Positions 25,963 through 35,653 of a stretch of 64,000 nt of DNA are shown piece by piece (positions within the stretch are counted from its first letter, which is position 1; the number at the start of each line of letters is the position of its first letter). Below the pieces are notes generated by a model. The model did no database searches. It worked only from the letters and a program-made list of their open reading frames with translations, and was not told the DNA's origin. Position numbers and translations under genes: made by a program. Origin of the DNA: Pseudomonas fluorescens (GTDB taxonomy: Bacteria; Pseudomonadota; Gammaproteobacteria; Pseudomonadales; Pseudomonadaceae). The stretch lies in assembly GCF_002837185.1 (NCBI RefSeq), contig NZ_KZ478007.1, positions 1-64,000 on the forward strand, read 5' to 3'.

Positions 25963-27825
25963 TCAGTACAGCGGCATGTCGGGTTCGACGTCGCGCACCC
26001 AATGTTTCATACCGCCCTGCAGGACTTTGGTGTTGGCGAAGCCCGCCGCCAGCAAGGTGCTGGCGGCCTGCTCGGCGCGGGTGCCGGCGTAGCAGATCAG
26101 GTAATGGGTGTTGTCGCGGCTCAGGCTGCCGAGCTGCTCATCGAGCTCGGCCAGGGGGATGTGCACCACGCCTGGCAATTTGCACACTTCCAGTTCGCTG
26201 GCGTCGCGTACGTCGAGCAACACGTCGGCGCTGCGGGGGTTGTCGATCACTTGCTTGAGCACGCGGGGCTCAATGTAGCGCTCGTCGGCCAGGGACGGGT
26301 GGCTCGGCACGGCGTCCGCGCACACCGCTGGCGTGGCGGTCTGGCTGTGGCGCAGGTCTGAGCAGCACGGGCAGTCGGCACGGCGCTTGAAACGGATTTC
26401 GCTGAATTTCATGGCCAGCGCATCGAAGCGCATCAAGCGGCCGGACAAAGGTTCGCCAATGCCGATAAGCAATTTGATCGCCTCGGTCGCCTGGATCATG
26501 CCGACCACCCCCGGCAACACGCCGATGACCCCGCCGGCGCTGCAATTGGGGGCCAGCTCTGCGGGCGGGGCCTTGGGGAACAGGCAGCGGTAGCACGGCC
26601 CGCCTTTATGGTTGAGCACACTGATTTGCCCGTCGAAGCGGTAGATGGCGCCGTATACCAGAGGCTTGCCCAGCTGCACGCAGGCGTCATTGACCAGGTA
26701 GCGGGTGTCGAAATTGTCTGTGCCATCGATCACCAGGTCATAGGCGCCCACCAGTTCCAGGGCGTTGTCGGTATCGAGCGCGGTGTTGTGTGTGTTGATC
26801 TGGATGTGGGGGTTCAGATCCTGCAAACGTTGCCTGGCGGACTCCACCTTGGGCATGCCCAGGGTGCTGTTGCCGTGTACGATCTGGCGTTGCAGATTGC
26901 TGCTTTCCACCACGTCGAAGTCCACCAGGCCCAGGGTGCCGATGCCGGCCGCCGCCAGGTACAGGCTGATGGGTGAGCCCAGGCCACCGGTGCCGATGAT
27001 CAGCACCCTGGCTTTCTTCAGGTTCAACTGACCTTCACGGCCGACACCGGGCAGAGTGATATGGCGTACGTAGCGTTGCACTTCTTCGTTGCTCAGGGTG
27101 TCGACGTCGATGCCGCCGGAGGTCGCCAGCAGCACTTCGATCCGGGCCTTTTCCGGCAAGCTGTCGTCGGCGTCGATCAACGCTTCCTCGGCGGTAAACA
27201 GGAAGTGTTCCTTGAGCTGGTTGTTCTGCTCGTGAAACAGATGCGGGCGCAACTGTGGGTGACTGTCGCAGAGGTTTTCAATGACTTCGCGCAATGTCGA
27301 TCCTGCGCCCTCGAGGGTCGATTGCGGCAGCTTGGCCACGCGAACCAGAATGTCGGGGAAAGAGACAGCGTTCATGGACAACTCCGTGTGCAGGTCGTTG
27401 AAAGGTTGAAGGGCGAAATGCTTGCCATCCCAGGCAAACAGCTTTGACCCCAGGGCCTGGCCCTGGCGAACATCCACCACCAGGTAGCCTACAGGGTAGA
27501 TCGGCTCGCCCAGGAACAGCGCCTTGTCCTGGTCTTCATCACTGAAATAGGCGCCGACATCCGGGTGCGAGTGGTAGATCACCACCACCGGGTTGTCGCT
27601 GCGAAACGCCTTGTTCAGCAGCAGCGTATCGGCGACTGAAAAGGTGTAGCCGTTGGCCGCGCTGCGCGGGTACATCTGCGGGTTTCTGCGGTGCAACTCG
27701 TTCTGGATATTGCTGCCCAGGTACACACTGCCGTCGGCGAAGATAAAACCGCAGCACTCCTCGGGATAGCTGCGGCTGGCGTGGGCGTAGATCTGTTCCA
27801 GGGCTTCGGGGCGCAGGACATCCAT
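25963..27825 (-). CDS. JAMM peptidase - ubiquitin-like - E1 (ThiF/MoeB) - rhodanese fusion
   Basis: A 620-residue, four-domain protein that I read as a complete sulfur-carrier machine. Residues 1-150 form a JAMM/MPN metallopeptidase (E22 or E23; H85, H87, S95 and D98 in YHSHPDVGAYFSDED). Residues about 158-238 look like a MoaD/ThiS-type beta-grasp domain ending in an internal SGGID. Residues 246-490 are an E1-like adenylyltransferase with IIGTGGLGSP, NLQRQIVHG, DGTDNFDTR, catalytic Cys428 and zinc cysteines in CYRC and CPCC. Residues about 512-618 are a rhodanese with C578 in CYAGTRA. The E1 would activate the carrier, the rhodanese would supply sulfur and the JAMM would release product. The start ATG 27825 is the natural one; an internal ATG (27375) with its own GGAG could give a second product. 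Gene neighbours make cysteine the likely product. Confidence 0.85.
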   Translation of the reverse strand: MDVLRPEALEQIYAHASRSYPEECCGFIFADGSVYLGSNIQNELHRRNPQMYPRSAANGYTFSVADTLLLNKAFRSDNPVVVIYHSHPDVGAYFSDEDQDKALFLGEPIYPVGYLVVDVRQGQALGSKLFAWDGKHFALQPFNDLHTELSMNAVSFPDILVRVAKLPQSTLEGAGSTLREVIENLCDSHPQLRPHLFHEQNNQLKEHFLFTAEEALIDADDSLPEKARIEVLLATSGGIDVDTLSNEEVQRYVRHITLPGVGREGQLNLKKARVLIIGTGGLGSPISLYLAAAGIGTLGLVDFDVVESSNLQRQIVHGNSTLGMPKVESARQRLQDLNPHIQINTHNTALDTDNALELVGAYDLVIDGTDNFDTRYLVNDACVQLGKPLVYGAIYRFDGQISVLNHKGGPCYRCLFPKAPPAELAPNCSAGGVIGVLPGVVGMIQATEAIKLLIGIGEPLSGRLMRFDALAMKFSEIRFKRRADCPCCSDLRHSQTATPAVCADAVPSHPSLADERYIEPRVLKQVIDNPRSADVLLDVRDASELEVCKLPGVVHIPLAELDEQLGSLSRDNTHYLICYAGTRAEQAASTLLAAGFANTKVLQGGMKHWVRDVEPDMPLY

Positions 27826-27860
27826 GTTTCTCTCGCGTCGCTGGGTGATGGGTGCAGGGG

Positions 27861-28811
27861 TCAATTTTTGTTGGCCAGCAGTTTTTCGATGGGCAGCTTG
27901 GTGATCGCAAAGCCGGCCAACAGGATCGCCGAGTACAGCATCAGGTCACGGGAAATCTCCACCCCTTCGTACCAGGCACCGATGATGACTGCGAACACCG
28001 GAAAGATGATGAACACGAATGACAGGATGATCGGGCTCAGGCGCTTGAGCAGCATGAAATACACAATGAAACCGCCCACCGAAGCGACCAGCCCAAGGTA
28101 GAACAGCGCGCTCCAGGAGCGCAGGGTGATGGCGTCGAACGTCGGGTTTTCAAACCACAGGCCGGCCACGAACAGCATCAGCCCGGCAATGCCGATGGGC
28201 AGGGTGTTATAGGTGATGACACTGATGGCGCTGCCTTTTTGTTTGGTAATCACGTAGCACAACGCGTGCATGATCGCGGCGGTCAGAATCGCCAGTACGC
28301 CGAAGAACTCGGCATGGTCCAGGTGCAGGCCCTGGCTCTTGATGATCATGTAGAGGCTGCCGAAACCGATGCCGATGCCGACCACCTGGGACAGGTAGAT
28401 GCGCTCACGCAGGAACAGCGCGGAGAAGATCAGAATGAACACCGGCATGCAGCTGAACAGCAGGGCAGTCAGACCGGACGAGACGTGCATCTCGCCGTAG
28501 TTGAGCAGGTAATAGGGAATGCTGAAGTAGGACAGGGTCACGAACACGAAGAACCAGCGGCTTTCCCGTGGGAACACAATCGGCTCACGGCGCACCATGG
28601 CGAAACACAGGAACAGCGGGAAGGCGATCAGGAAGCGCAGGCCTGCTGACGTCAGCGGCGGCACGCTTTCCACCGCAATCTTGATGCCCAGCCAGGTAGT
28701 GCCCCAGCTCAGGCACACGATCAGGAACATCACGCTGGTGATCAAGCCGGCCAGCCATTGTTTCCGGGTTTTGGTTTTTGCGGTGTTTTCAAGAATGGCG
28801 GACATTGGCAT
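27861..28811 (-). CDS. EamA/DMT-family transporter
   Basis: A 316-residue inner-membrane protein with about ten hydrophobic segments in two EamA repeats (the first starts VMFLIVCLSWGTTWLGIKIAV). Members of this family include the cysteine/O-acetylserine exporters of enterobacteria. It is the first gene of the operon containing the JAMM-E1 fusion, cysteine-synthase-like enzyme, serine acetyltransferase and AlaX, so export of cysteine, O-acetylserine or a derived compound is a reasonable guess, not shown. The ATG at 28811 has AGGGA upstream; 28805 is an alternative. Transcription starts in the 100-base gap shared with the divergent MocR gene. Confidence 0.82.
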   Translation of the reverse strand: MPMSAILENTAKTKTRKQWLAGLITSVMFLIVCLSWGTTWLGIKIAVESVPPLTSAGLRFLIAFPLFLCFAMVRREPIVFPRESRWFFVFVTLSYFSIPYYLLNYGEMHVSSGLTALLFSCMPVFILIFSALFLRERIYLSQVVGIGIGFGSLYMIIKSQGLHLDHAEFFGVLAILTAAIMHALCYVITKQKGSAISVITYNTLPIGIAGLMLFVAGLWFENPTFDAITLRSWSALFYLGLVASVGGFIVYFMLLKRLSPIILSFVFIIFPVFAVIIGAWYEGVEISRDLMLYSAILLAGFAITKLPIEKLLANKN

Positions 28812-28835
28812 CGTTTATTGCTTCCCTGAGCCGGA

Positions 28836-28886
28836 ATTGAACTCTATATTGAACTTGTTATAAGTGATTCAATCCGGTGATTGAAC
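28836..28886. promoter_or_regulatory. Repeated ATTGAAC boxes, candidate MocR operator
   Basis: The motif ATTGAAC occurs in direct orientation at 28836-28842, 28848-28854 and 28880-28886, with an inverted near-copy (ATTCAAT) at 28867-28873. MocR regulators typically bind spaced direct repeats in a divergent promoter, exactly this setting. Centre spacings of 12 and 32 bases put the first pair about one helical turn apart. Confidence 0.6.
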
Positions 28887-28911
28887 CCGCAAAAGCACAC
28901 TATTAGGGCGA

Positions 28912-30339
28912 ATGATGACTGTCAAAACAAATATTGACATGGTGTCAATTATGCGTGAGGGGTTGTCCAACGGTCAGGGCGTGAAGTACAAGCGCCTGTC
29001 CGATGTCATGGAACGGGGCATCCTTGAAGGCACGATTGAACCGGGAAGAAAACTGCCGCCTCATCGGGTGCTTTCCGACAATCTGGGCGTCACTATCGGC
29101 ACCATCAGCCGGGCCTACGGTGAGCTGGAGCGGTTGGGTTTGGTGGTGGCGCGTGTGGGTGACGGTACATTCGTGCGCAAGCGTGGGATGGAGCGCCAGC
29201 GTGATGAAGGCTTTCGCAACTTCAGCGAGGAGCCACGGCAGTACTTCGACATGAGCCGCAACATGCATATTCCGGGGCAGGAAACGGTATTCCTTGCCCA
29301 GAGCTTCCAAACCCTGTCGACCAACGGCAAATTTCTCCAGGACATCAGCGCCTATACCCCGGACGCGGGTCTGCCGCGCTATCGCGAGGCCGGTGCGCAA
29401 TGGCTGGTGCAGCGCGACTTTCATCCGATTCCCGAGCAGGTCATCTGCGTCAATGGCGGCCAGCATGGCTTGCTCTGCGCGATGATGGCGTTGCTGCGCG
29501 CCGGCGACACGGTGGTCACCGAGCAACTGACTTACCCGGGGCTTATCACCGCCGCGCGGATGCTGGGTGTGCGGTTGATCGGGCTGGAGATGGATGAAGA
29601 AGGCGTGCTGCCGGGTGCGCTGGATGAAGTCTGTCGAAATCACCGGGTTTCGGCGCTGTATTGCACGCCAACGATCCAGAATCCCACAACCGCAGTGTTG
29701 TCAGTCCCGCGCCGTGAAGCGTTGGCCAAGGTCTGTCGTGAACATAATCTGCTGATTCTGGAGGATGAAGCCCATGGCGTGCTGGTCGAGGATCGTCCTC
29801 CGCCCCTCAGTTACTTCGCCCCTGAACGTACGATCCTGATCAGCAGCTTGAGCAAGGCGGTATCGGCCGGGCTGCGCGTGGGCTATGTGCATGCGCCGCC
29901 GGCGCTGGTCAGCCGGGTGTCGGCGGCACTGCGTTCGACCTGCTGGATGGCCACCCCGGTGACCCTGGAACTGGCGACCCAATGGATCGAAAACGGCACG
30001 GCGGAATACCTGCTGCGCCAGCAGATCAACGAGATAAGCCGGCGCAAGGCCTTGGTCGAGGGCTTATTGAGCGGTCTGCAGTATCGCACTCACCTCAACA
30101 GCCCGCACTTCTGGATCGAAGTGCCGGAACCCTGGCGCGCGTCGGAAATCGAGGCAGAACTCAAGCAGAACAACTACCTGATCGCGACCGCCGAAGCGTT
30201 TGCCGTGGGGCAGACGGCGGTGCCGCAGTTTATCCGGGCAAGTATTTGCAATACCTCGGGGGATGATCAGTTGCTGCGGGCGGGGTTCGATGCGCTGGCG
30301 ACGGCGCTGGGGCAGGGGGGTGGAAGGTTTCAGTTGTAG
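28912..30339 (+). CDS. MocR-type (GntR/aminotransferase-like) regulator
   Basis: A 475-residue MocR regulator: a GntR winged helix-turn-helix (about residues 24-90, including LPPHRVLSDNLGVTIGTISRAYGELERLG) joined to a fold-type I aminotransferase-like domain. The PLP lysine is K315 in SSLSKAVSAGLRVGY, and the YCTPTIQNPTT and EDEAHG motifs are intact, so it should bind PLP. Such proteins sense an amino acid or PLP adduct; here the divergent operon makes the sensed ligand likely to be serine, cysteine or a derivative. The direct ATTGAAC repeats in the shared promoter are its probable sites. An ATG pair at 28912/28915 leaves the start slightly uncertain. Confidence 0.88.
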   Translation: MMTVKTNIDMVSIMREGLSNGQGVKYKRLSDVMERGILEGTIEPGRKLPPHRVLSDNLGVTIGTISRAYGELERLGLVVARVGDGTFVRKRGMERQRDEGFRNFSEEPRQYFDMSRNMHIPGQETVFLAQSFQTLSTNGKFLQDISAYTPDAGLPRYREAGAQWLVQRDFHPIPEQVICVNGGQHGLLCAMMALLRAGDTVVTEQLTYPGLITAARMLGVRLIGLEMDEEGVLPGALDEVCRNHRVSALYCTPTIQNPTTAVLSVPRREALAKVCREHNLLILEDEAHGVLVEDRPPPLSYFAPERTILISSLSKAVSAGLRVGYVHAPPALVSRVSAALRSTCWMATPVTLELATQWIENGTAEYLLRQQINEISRRKALVEGLLSGLQYRTHLNSPHFWIEVPEPWRASEIEAELKQNNYLIATAEAFAVGQTAVPQFIRASICNTSGDDQLLRAGFDALATALGQGGGRFQL

Positions 30340-30358
30340 GTGTTAAGGCGCAAGACGT

Positions 30359-30382
30359 AAGCTTCAAGCTTCAAGCTTCAAG
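30359..30382. repeat. Tandem heptamer GCTTCAA, about three copies
   Basis: GCTTCAAGCTTCAAGCTTCAA is three copies of a 7-base unit in the gap between the convergent MocR and ppsR genes, followed by related AGCTT-rich sequence. The complement TTGAAGC is the unit repeated eight times at 62361-62416. Confidence 0.7.
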
Positions 30383-30436
30383 ACGAGAGCCGAGTGGCAT
30401 GTTCTTGCAGCTTATAGCTTGCAGCTTGCCGCTGCC

Positions 30437-31255
30437 TCACTTAAACCTGCGCTCCACACCCTTCTCCACCAGAATCTTCGCCGAAATCTCTTCCACCGAA
30501 AAATGCGTGGAATTGATGTGCGCAATATTTTCGCGACGGAACAGATTTTCCACTTCGCGCACTTCGAACTCACACTGGGCGTAACTTGAATAACGGCTGT
30601 TGGGCTTGCGTTCATTCCGGATCGCGGTGAGGCGGTCCGGGTCGATGGTCAGGCCGAACAGCTTGTGCGAATGGGCGCGCAGGGCGGCGGGCAGCGTCAG
30701 GTGTTCCATGTCGTCTTCCGTCAGCGGGTAGTTGGCCGCGCGAATACCGAATTGCATGGCCATGTACAGGCAGGTCGGGGTCTTGCCGCAGCGCGACACG
30801 CCCACCAGGATCAGGTCGGCCTTGTCGTAATAGTGCGTGCGGGCGCCGTCGTCGTTGTCGAGGGCGAAGTTCACTGCCTCGATACGCTCCATATAGTTGG
30901 AATTATGACCAATGGAATGGGACTTTCCGACGGAGTAAGAGGAATGCTCGCTCAACTCCTGTTCCAATGGCGCCAGGAACGTGGAGAAAATGTCGATCAT
31001 GAAACCATTCGAGGTCGCGAGAATCTCACGAATGTCTTGATTGACGATGGTGTCGAAAATGATCGGGCGACAACCGTCTTTTTCAGCCGCCAGATTGATT
31101 TGTTGTACCATGGCCCGCGCTTTATCCACGCTGTCTATATAAGGTCGCGTGAATTTGGCGAAGGTAATGTTTTCGAACTGCGCGAGCAGGCTCTGGCCCA
31201 GTGTTTCGGCCGTGATGCCGGTGCCATCGGAAATAAAGAAAGCAGATCGTTTCAT
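30437..31255 (-). CDS. ppsR: PEP synthase regulatory protein (bifunctional kinase/pyrophosphorylase)
   Basis: A 272-residue DUF299-family protein that inactivates PEP synthase by ADP-dependent phosphorylation of a threonine and reactivates it by phosphate-dependent removal. Marks are the N-terminal [19 protein letters not shown], the P-loop-like [15 protein letters not shown] (about residues 148-162) and [18 protein letters not shown]. The ATG at 31255 begins the conserved [13 protein letters not shown]; an upstream open extension is discarded. It is divergent from ppsA, its target. Confidence 0.95.
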   Translation of the reverse strand: MKRSAFFISDGTGITAETLGQSLLAQFENITFAKFTRPYIDSVDKARAMVQQINLAAEKDGCRPIIFDTIVNQDIREILATSNGFMIDIFSTFLAPLEQELSEHSSYSVGKSHSIGHNSNYMERIEAVNFALDNDDGARTHYYDKADLILVGVSRCGKTPTCLYMAMQFGIRAANYPLTEDDMEHLTLPAALRAHSHKLFGLTIDPDRLTAIRNERKPNSRYSSYAQCEFEVREVENLFRRENIAHINSTHFSVEEISAKILVEKGVERRFK

Positions 31256-31433
31256 TTGAGCCCTGGGCCTTAAGCTGATGGCGAATCTTGGATATGATAG
31301 GCGCGATTTTGCCGTCCCGCAGTGGGCCGCATTCTCACTTATTTTCCAGGTCCAGGCCACAAGCGCTGGCGTTCGCTCCTACTGAGCAAGCCGCGTCCTG
31401 AGCTTTTCCAACACAGAAAGTGGAGAGATCACC

Positions 31434-33809
31434 TTGGTAGAGTACGTAGTTTCCCTCGATAAGCTCGGCGTCCATGATGTAGAGCACGTGGGGGGCAAGA
31501 ACGCATCCCTCGGCGAGATGATCAGTAATCTTGCAGGCGCCGGTGTCTCGGTGCCGGGTGGTTTCGCCACCACGGCCCAGGCTTACCGTGATTTCCTCGA
31601 GCTGAGCGGCCTGAACGCCCAGATCCACGCCGCGCTGGACGCTCTGGACGTCGATGACGTCAACGCCCTGGCCAGAACCGGCGCCCAGATCCGTCAATGG
31701 ATCATGGAAGCCGAGTTCCCCGAGAAGCTCAACGAAGAAATCCGCACCGCCTTCGCCACCTTGTCCGCCGGCAACCCGGACATGGCTGTCGCCGTGCGCT
31801 CCTCGGCCACCGCCGAAGACTTGCCGGACGCCTCTTTCGCCGGTCAGCAGGAAACGTTCCTGAACATCCGCGGCGTGGAAAACGTGATCCGCGCGGCCAA
31901 GGAAGTTTTTGCCTCGCTGTTCAACGACCGCGCCATTTCCTACCGCGTGCACCAGGGTTTCGACCACAAGCTGGTGGCCTTGTCTGCCGGTGTGCAGCGC
32001 ATGGTACGTTCGGAAACCGGCACCGCCGGTGTGATGTTCACCCTGGACACCGAATCGGGCTTCCGTGACGTGGTGTTTATCACCGGCGCCTACGGCCTGG
32101 GCGAAACCGTCGTACAAGGCGCGGTCAACCCTGACGAATTCTACGTGCACAAGCACACCCTTGAGGCCGGACGCCCGGCCATCCTGCGCCGCAACCTGGG
32201 CAGCAAGGCGATCAAGATGATCTACGGCGACGAGGCCAAGGCTGGTCGCTCGGTTAAAACGGTTGACGTCGACAAGGCTGAGCGTGCGCGTTTCTGCCTG
32301 ACCGACGCTGAAGTCAGCGAGCTGGCCAAGCAAGCGATGATCATCGAGAAGCACTACAAGTGCCCGATGGACATCGAGTGGGCCAAGGACGGTGACGACG
32401 GCAAGCTGTACATCGTGCAGGCCCGTCCCGAGACCGTTAAGAGCCGCACGTCGGCCAACGTCATGGAACGCTACCTGCTCAAGGAAACCGGCACCGTGCT
32501 GGTGGAAGGCCGCGCCATCGGCCAGCGCATCGGCGCCGGCAAGGTGCGCATCATCAAGGACGTGTCCGAGATGGACAAAGTCCAGCCGGGTGACGTGCTG
32601 GTCTCCGACATGACCGATCCGGACTGGGAGCCGGTGATGAAGCGCGCCAGCGCCATCGTCACCAACCGTGGCGGGCGCACGTGCCACGCAGCGATCATCG
32701 CCCGTGAGCTGGGGATTCCCGCGGTTGTCGGTTGCGGCAACGCCACGCAGCTGTTGAAAGATGGCCAGGGTGTGACGGTGTCCTGTGCCGAAGGCGACAC
32801 CGGCTTCATCTTCGAAGGCGAGCTGGGCTTCGACATCAAGCAGAACTCCATCGACGCCATGCCGGACCTGCCGTTCAAGATCATGATGAACGTCGGCAAC
32901 CCGGACCGCGCCTTCGACTTCGCGCAGTTGCCGAACGCCGGTGTGGGCCTGGCCCGCCTGGAATTCATCATCAACCGCATGATCGGCGTGCACCCCAAGG
33001 CCCTGTTGAACTACGCCGGCCTGCCGCTGGACATCAAGGAAAGCGTCGACAAGCGCATCGCCGGTTACAACGACCCGGTGGGCTTCTACGTCGAGAAGCT
33101 GGTGGAAGGCATCAGCACCCTGGCGGCGGCGTTCTACCCGAAAAAGGTCATCGTGCGGCTGTCGGACTTCAAGTCCAACGAATACGCCAACCTGATCGGC
33201 GGCAAGCTTTACGAGCCGGAAGAAGAAAACCCGATGCTGGGTTTCCGTGGCGCCTCGCGTTACATCAGCGAGGCCTTCCGTGACTGCTTCGAACTCGAGT
33301 GCCGCGCCCTCAAGCGTGTGCGCAACGAGATGGGGCTGACCAACGTCGAAATCATGGTGCCGTTCGTGCGTACCCTGGGCGAGGCGAGCCAGGTGGTTGA
33401 TCTGCTGGCCGAAAACGGTCTGAGCCGCGGCGAAAACGGCCTGCGCGTGATCATGATGTGCGAGCTGCCGTCCAACGCCATCCTGGCCGAGGAATTCCTG
33501 GAGTTCTTCGACGGTTTCTCCATCGGCTCCAACGACCTGACCCAGCTGACCCTGGGCCTGGACCGTGACTCCGGGATCATCGCCCACCTGTTCGACGAGC
33601 GAAATCCTGCGGTCAAGAAGCTGCTGTCCAACGCCATCCAGGCCTGTAACAAGGCCGGCAAGTACATCGGTATCTGTGGCCAGGGCCCGTCCGATCACCC
33701 TGACCTGGCCAGATGGCTGATGGAACAGGGTATCGAAAGCGTCTCGCTGAACCCCGATTCCGTGCTTGAAACCTGGTTCTTCCTGGCTGAAGGTCAAGCG
33801 TCCGCTTAA
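31434..33809 (+). CDS. ppsA: Phosphoenolpyruvate synthase
   Basis: A 791-residue PEP synthase that makes PEP, AMP and phosphate from pyruvate and ATP in gluconeogenesis. The N-terminal ATP-grasp domain has [22 protein letters not shown], the mobile phosphohistidine domain has [20 protein letters not shown] with the catalytic His and regulatory Thr, and the TIM barrel ends in [18 protein letters not shown] and [11 protein letters not shown]. The start is TTG at 31434 with GGAGAG upstream, giving the conserved [13 protein letters not shown] strong terminator follows. A 900-codon antisense open frame covers the gene but is a product of its codon bias. Confidence 0.96.
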   Translation: MVEYVVSLDKLGVHDVEHVGGKNASLGEMISNLAGAGVSVPGGFATTAQAYRDFLELSGLNAQIHAALDALDVDDVNALARTGAQIRQWIMEAEFPEKLNEEIRTAFATLSAGNPDMAVAVRSSATAEDLPDASFAGQQETFLNIRGVENVIRAAKEVFASLFNDRAISYRVHQGFDHKLVALSAGVQRMVRSETGTAGVMFTLDTESGFRDVVFITGAYGLGETVVQGAVNPDEFYVHKHTLEAGRPAILRRNLGSKAIKMIYGDEAKAGRSVKTVDVDKAERARFCLTDAEVSELAKQAMIIEKHYKCPMDIEWAKDGDDGKLYIVQARPETVKSRTSANVMERYLLKETGTVLVEGRAIGQRIGAGKVRIIKDVSEMDKVQPGDVLVSDMTDPDWEPVMKRASAIVTNRGGRTCHAAIIARELGIPAVVGCGNATQLLKDGQGVTVSCAEGDTGFIFEGELGFDIKQNSIDAMPDLPFKIMMNVGNPDRAFDFAQLPNAGVGLARLEFIINRMIGVHPKALLNYAGLPLDIKESVDKRIAGYNDPVGFYVEKLVEGISTLAAAFYPKKVIVRLSDFKSNEYANLIGGKLYEPEEENPMLGFRGASRYISEAFRDCFELECRALKRVRNEMGLTNVEIMVPFVRTLGEASQVVDLLAENGLSRGENGLRVIMMCELPSNAILAEEFLEFFDGFSIGSNDLTQLTLGLDRDSGIIAHLFDERNPAVKKLLSNAIQACNKAGKYIGICGQGPSDHPDLARWLMEQGIESVSLNPDSVLETWFFLAEGQASA

Positions 33810-33827
33810 AGCCGCTACGTCAAAAGT

Positions 33828-33854
33828 GCCGGTCACCTGTCGAGGGTGACCGGC
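33828..33854 (+). terminator. Intrinsic terminator after ppsA
   Basis: GCCGGTCACC and GGTGACCGGC are perfect 10-base arms around a 7-base loop, 18 bases after the ppsA stop, followed by ATTCTTATCT. The stem is strong, the T-run weak. Confidence 0.8.
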
Positions 33855-33915
33855 ATTCTTATCTGTACAGGGCGGAATTCCTACCGAACGCCGCCCTTTT
33901 TTGTGCAAGAGCATT

Positions 33916-34905
33916 ATGCAAAGCAGCAGCAACCTGTTTCCCGTCGCCCTGATCAGCGCTGAACGTCGTGGCGACCTGAGTGAAGATGTGTACCGTCTCA
34001 AACCCGGCAACAGCCCCGACGCTACCGTCGAGCTGGCGGTTACCCGGTTGGGCCTGGCCGATGTCCCGGAAAACCGGGGCACGCCGGTTATTTTCCTGCA
34101 CGGCAGTTTTTCCAATCGGCGCTTCTGGTATTCGCCCAAGGGCATTGGCCTGGGCGCTCACCTGGCGCGCCGCGGTTTTGATGTGTGGATCCCGGAAATG
34201 CGCGGCCATGGCCTGTCCAGGCGCAACCACGACTACGTGCGCAACCGTGTCGCCGATTATGCGCGCTACGATTTGCCGGCCATCGGCGCCTTTGTGCACG
34301 AGCAAAGTGGGCAGGTGCCGCACTGGATCGGGCATTCCCTCGGCGCCACGACGTTGGCTGCGGCCCTGGGAGGGCAAACCTTGAACGCGCAGTCAGTGGC
34401 CTCAGTGGCGTTATTTGGTTGCCAGGTCAGCCGCACGCATTGGCCGTTGAAAATTCCACCGGTGGAGTGGGGCGGTCGATTTATCCTGAAGCGTCTAGCT
34501 CAGGTGTCTGGCCCACGCTTCAAGCGTGGACCGGAGGACGAACCGGCCGGTGTGATAATCGAAGCGCTGCGTTGGAATGGCCTGTTCGGCCGCTTTGGCG
34601 ACGGCGAGCGGGATTGGTGGAAAGGCCTGGCAGCGGTCGACGTGCCGTTGTTGGCGGTCAGTGCGGCGGGCGATCGGCAGGATCCGGACTGGGCGTGTCG
34701 CAAGCTGTTCGAGCAAGTCGGCAGCGAGCATCGCCAGTACCTGTGCCTGGGACGTGGGCAGGGTTTTACCGAAGATTTCGGGCATGTACAAATGCTGGTC
34801 AGCAAAGCCGCGCAGGCCCAAGTGTGGCCCTTGGTGGAACGCTGGTTGAAAGATCCGCTGACACCTGTGCTCGGCACCCGGCCAGAGGTGGCTGTGGCGG
34901 TTTGA
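33916..34905 (+). CDS. Alpha/beta-hydrolase family protein
   Basis: A 329-residue alpha/beta hydrolase, cytoplasmic by the lack of a signal peptide. VIFLHGSFSNRRFW is the oxyanion-hole region, GHSLGATTLAAAL the nucleophile elbow (serine near residue 142), and FTEDFGHVQML supplies the catalytic histidine; a central aspartate is likely in AAGDRQDPDW. Relatives at this locus in P. aeruginosa (between ppsA and rraA) are annotated as esterases; the substrate is unknown. ATG 33916 is preferred over an in-frame upstream codon at 33901 because it follows the gap after the terminator. Confidence 0.85.
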   Translation: MQSSSNLFPVALISAERRGDLSEDVYRLKPGNSPDATVELAVTRLGLADVPENRGTPVIFLHGSFSNRRFWYSPKGIGLGAHLARRGFDVWIPEMRGHGLSRRNHDYVRNRVADYARYDLPAIGAFVHEQSGQVPHWIGHSLGATTLAAALGGQTLNAQSVASVALFGCQVSRTHWPLKIPPVEWGGRFILKRLAQVSGPRFKRGPEDEPAGVIIEALRWNGLFGRFGDGERDWWKGLAAVDVPLLAVSAAGDRQDPDWACRKLFEQVGSEHRQYLCLGRGQGFTEDFGHVQMLVSKAAQAQVWPLVERWLKDPLTPVLGTRPEVAVAV

Positions 34906-35136
34906 CGAAGCGCGCCATCGAGGCCGTTTCACTCTTGAGTGGTTGCGGCTAAGATATGACGCCTCAGGCGCTTCTGGTCATATTCAGTCGCGTAACGACT
35001 ATTGCGTTGCGTTGATTGCGCTTTGATCATGGCCGGCGCCAGTGGCCGAGCACTTAAAGAATGCCTGCTGCAGCACGTTTTTCCTGATATATGCCGTGAA
35101 CTGTTCGACCCCTTCTTTGATGACAGGAGTTTCGCG

Positions 35137-35628
35137 ATGGACCATTACGTGACCCCCGACCTGTGCGACGCCTACCCGGAGTTGGTGCAGGTGCTTGAGC
35201 CGATGTTCAGCAATTTCGGTGGCCGAGACTCCTTCGGCGGCGAGATTGTCACCCTCAAATGCTTCGAGGATAACTCCCTGGTCAAGGCACAGGCCGAGCA
35301 GCCGGGCGCCGGCAAGGTGTTGGTGGTCGATGGAGGTGGTTCGCTGCGGCGTGCGTTGCTCGGTGACCTGATTGCCGAGAAAGCCGCGAAAAACGGCTGG
35401 GAAGGTATGGTGATCTACGGTTGCATCCGCGATGTCGACATCCTTGCCCAGACCGACCTGGGCGTGCAGGCCCTGGCTGCCCATCCGATGAAAACCGACA
35501 AGCGTGGCCTGGGTGACCTGAACGTGGCGGTGACCTTTGCAGGCGTGACGTTCCGCCCGGGTGAATACGTGTACGCCGATAACAACGGGGTAATCGTCTC
35601 GCCCAGCCCGCTGAAAATGCCTGAATAA
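35137..35628 (+). CDS. rraA: Ribonuclease E activity regulator RraA
   Basis: A 163-residue RraA-family protein. In enterobacteria RraA binds RNase E and inhibits mRNA decay; in other bacteria the same fold acts as an HMG/CHA aldolase, with [37 protein letters not shown] and [15 protein letters not shown] as the shared motifs. The frame is open 45 codons upstream, but the ATG at 35137 has ACAGGAG in front and begins the conserved [11 protein letters not shown]. It stands between the hydrolase and cmaX genes, the order known from P. aeruginosa. Confidence 0.9.
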   Translation: MDHYVTPDLCDAYPELVQVLEPMFSNFGGRDSFGGEIVTLKCFEDNSLVKAQAEQPGAGKVLVVDGGGSLRRALLGDLIAEKAAKNGWEGMVIYGCIRDVDILAQTDLGVQALAAHPMKTDKRGLGDLNVAVTFAGVTFRPGEYVYADNNGVIVSPSPLKMPE

Positions 35629-35653
35629 ACCGCAGTAGCCGAAAGGGATGAGG

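Noticed and set aside
31335-34145. A 936-codon open frame antisense to ppsA
   Set aside because: It has no ribosome-binding site or family resemblance, is rich in His, Gln, Val and Ala, and mirrors the biased codons of ppsA exactly. It is a shadow.
33901-34905. Hydrolase start at 33901
   Set aside because: That codon directly follows the ppsA terminator region; the ATG at 33916 is better placed.
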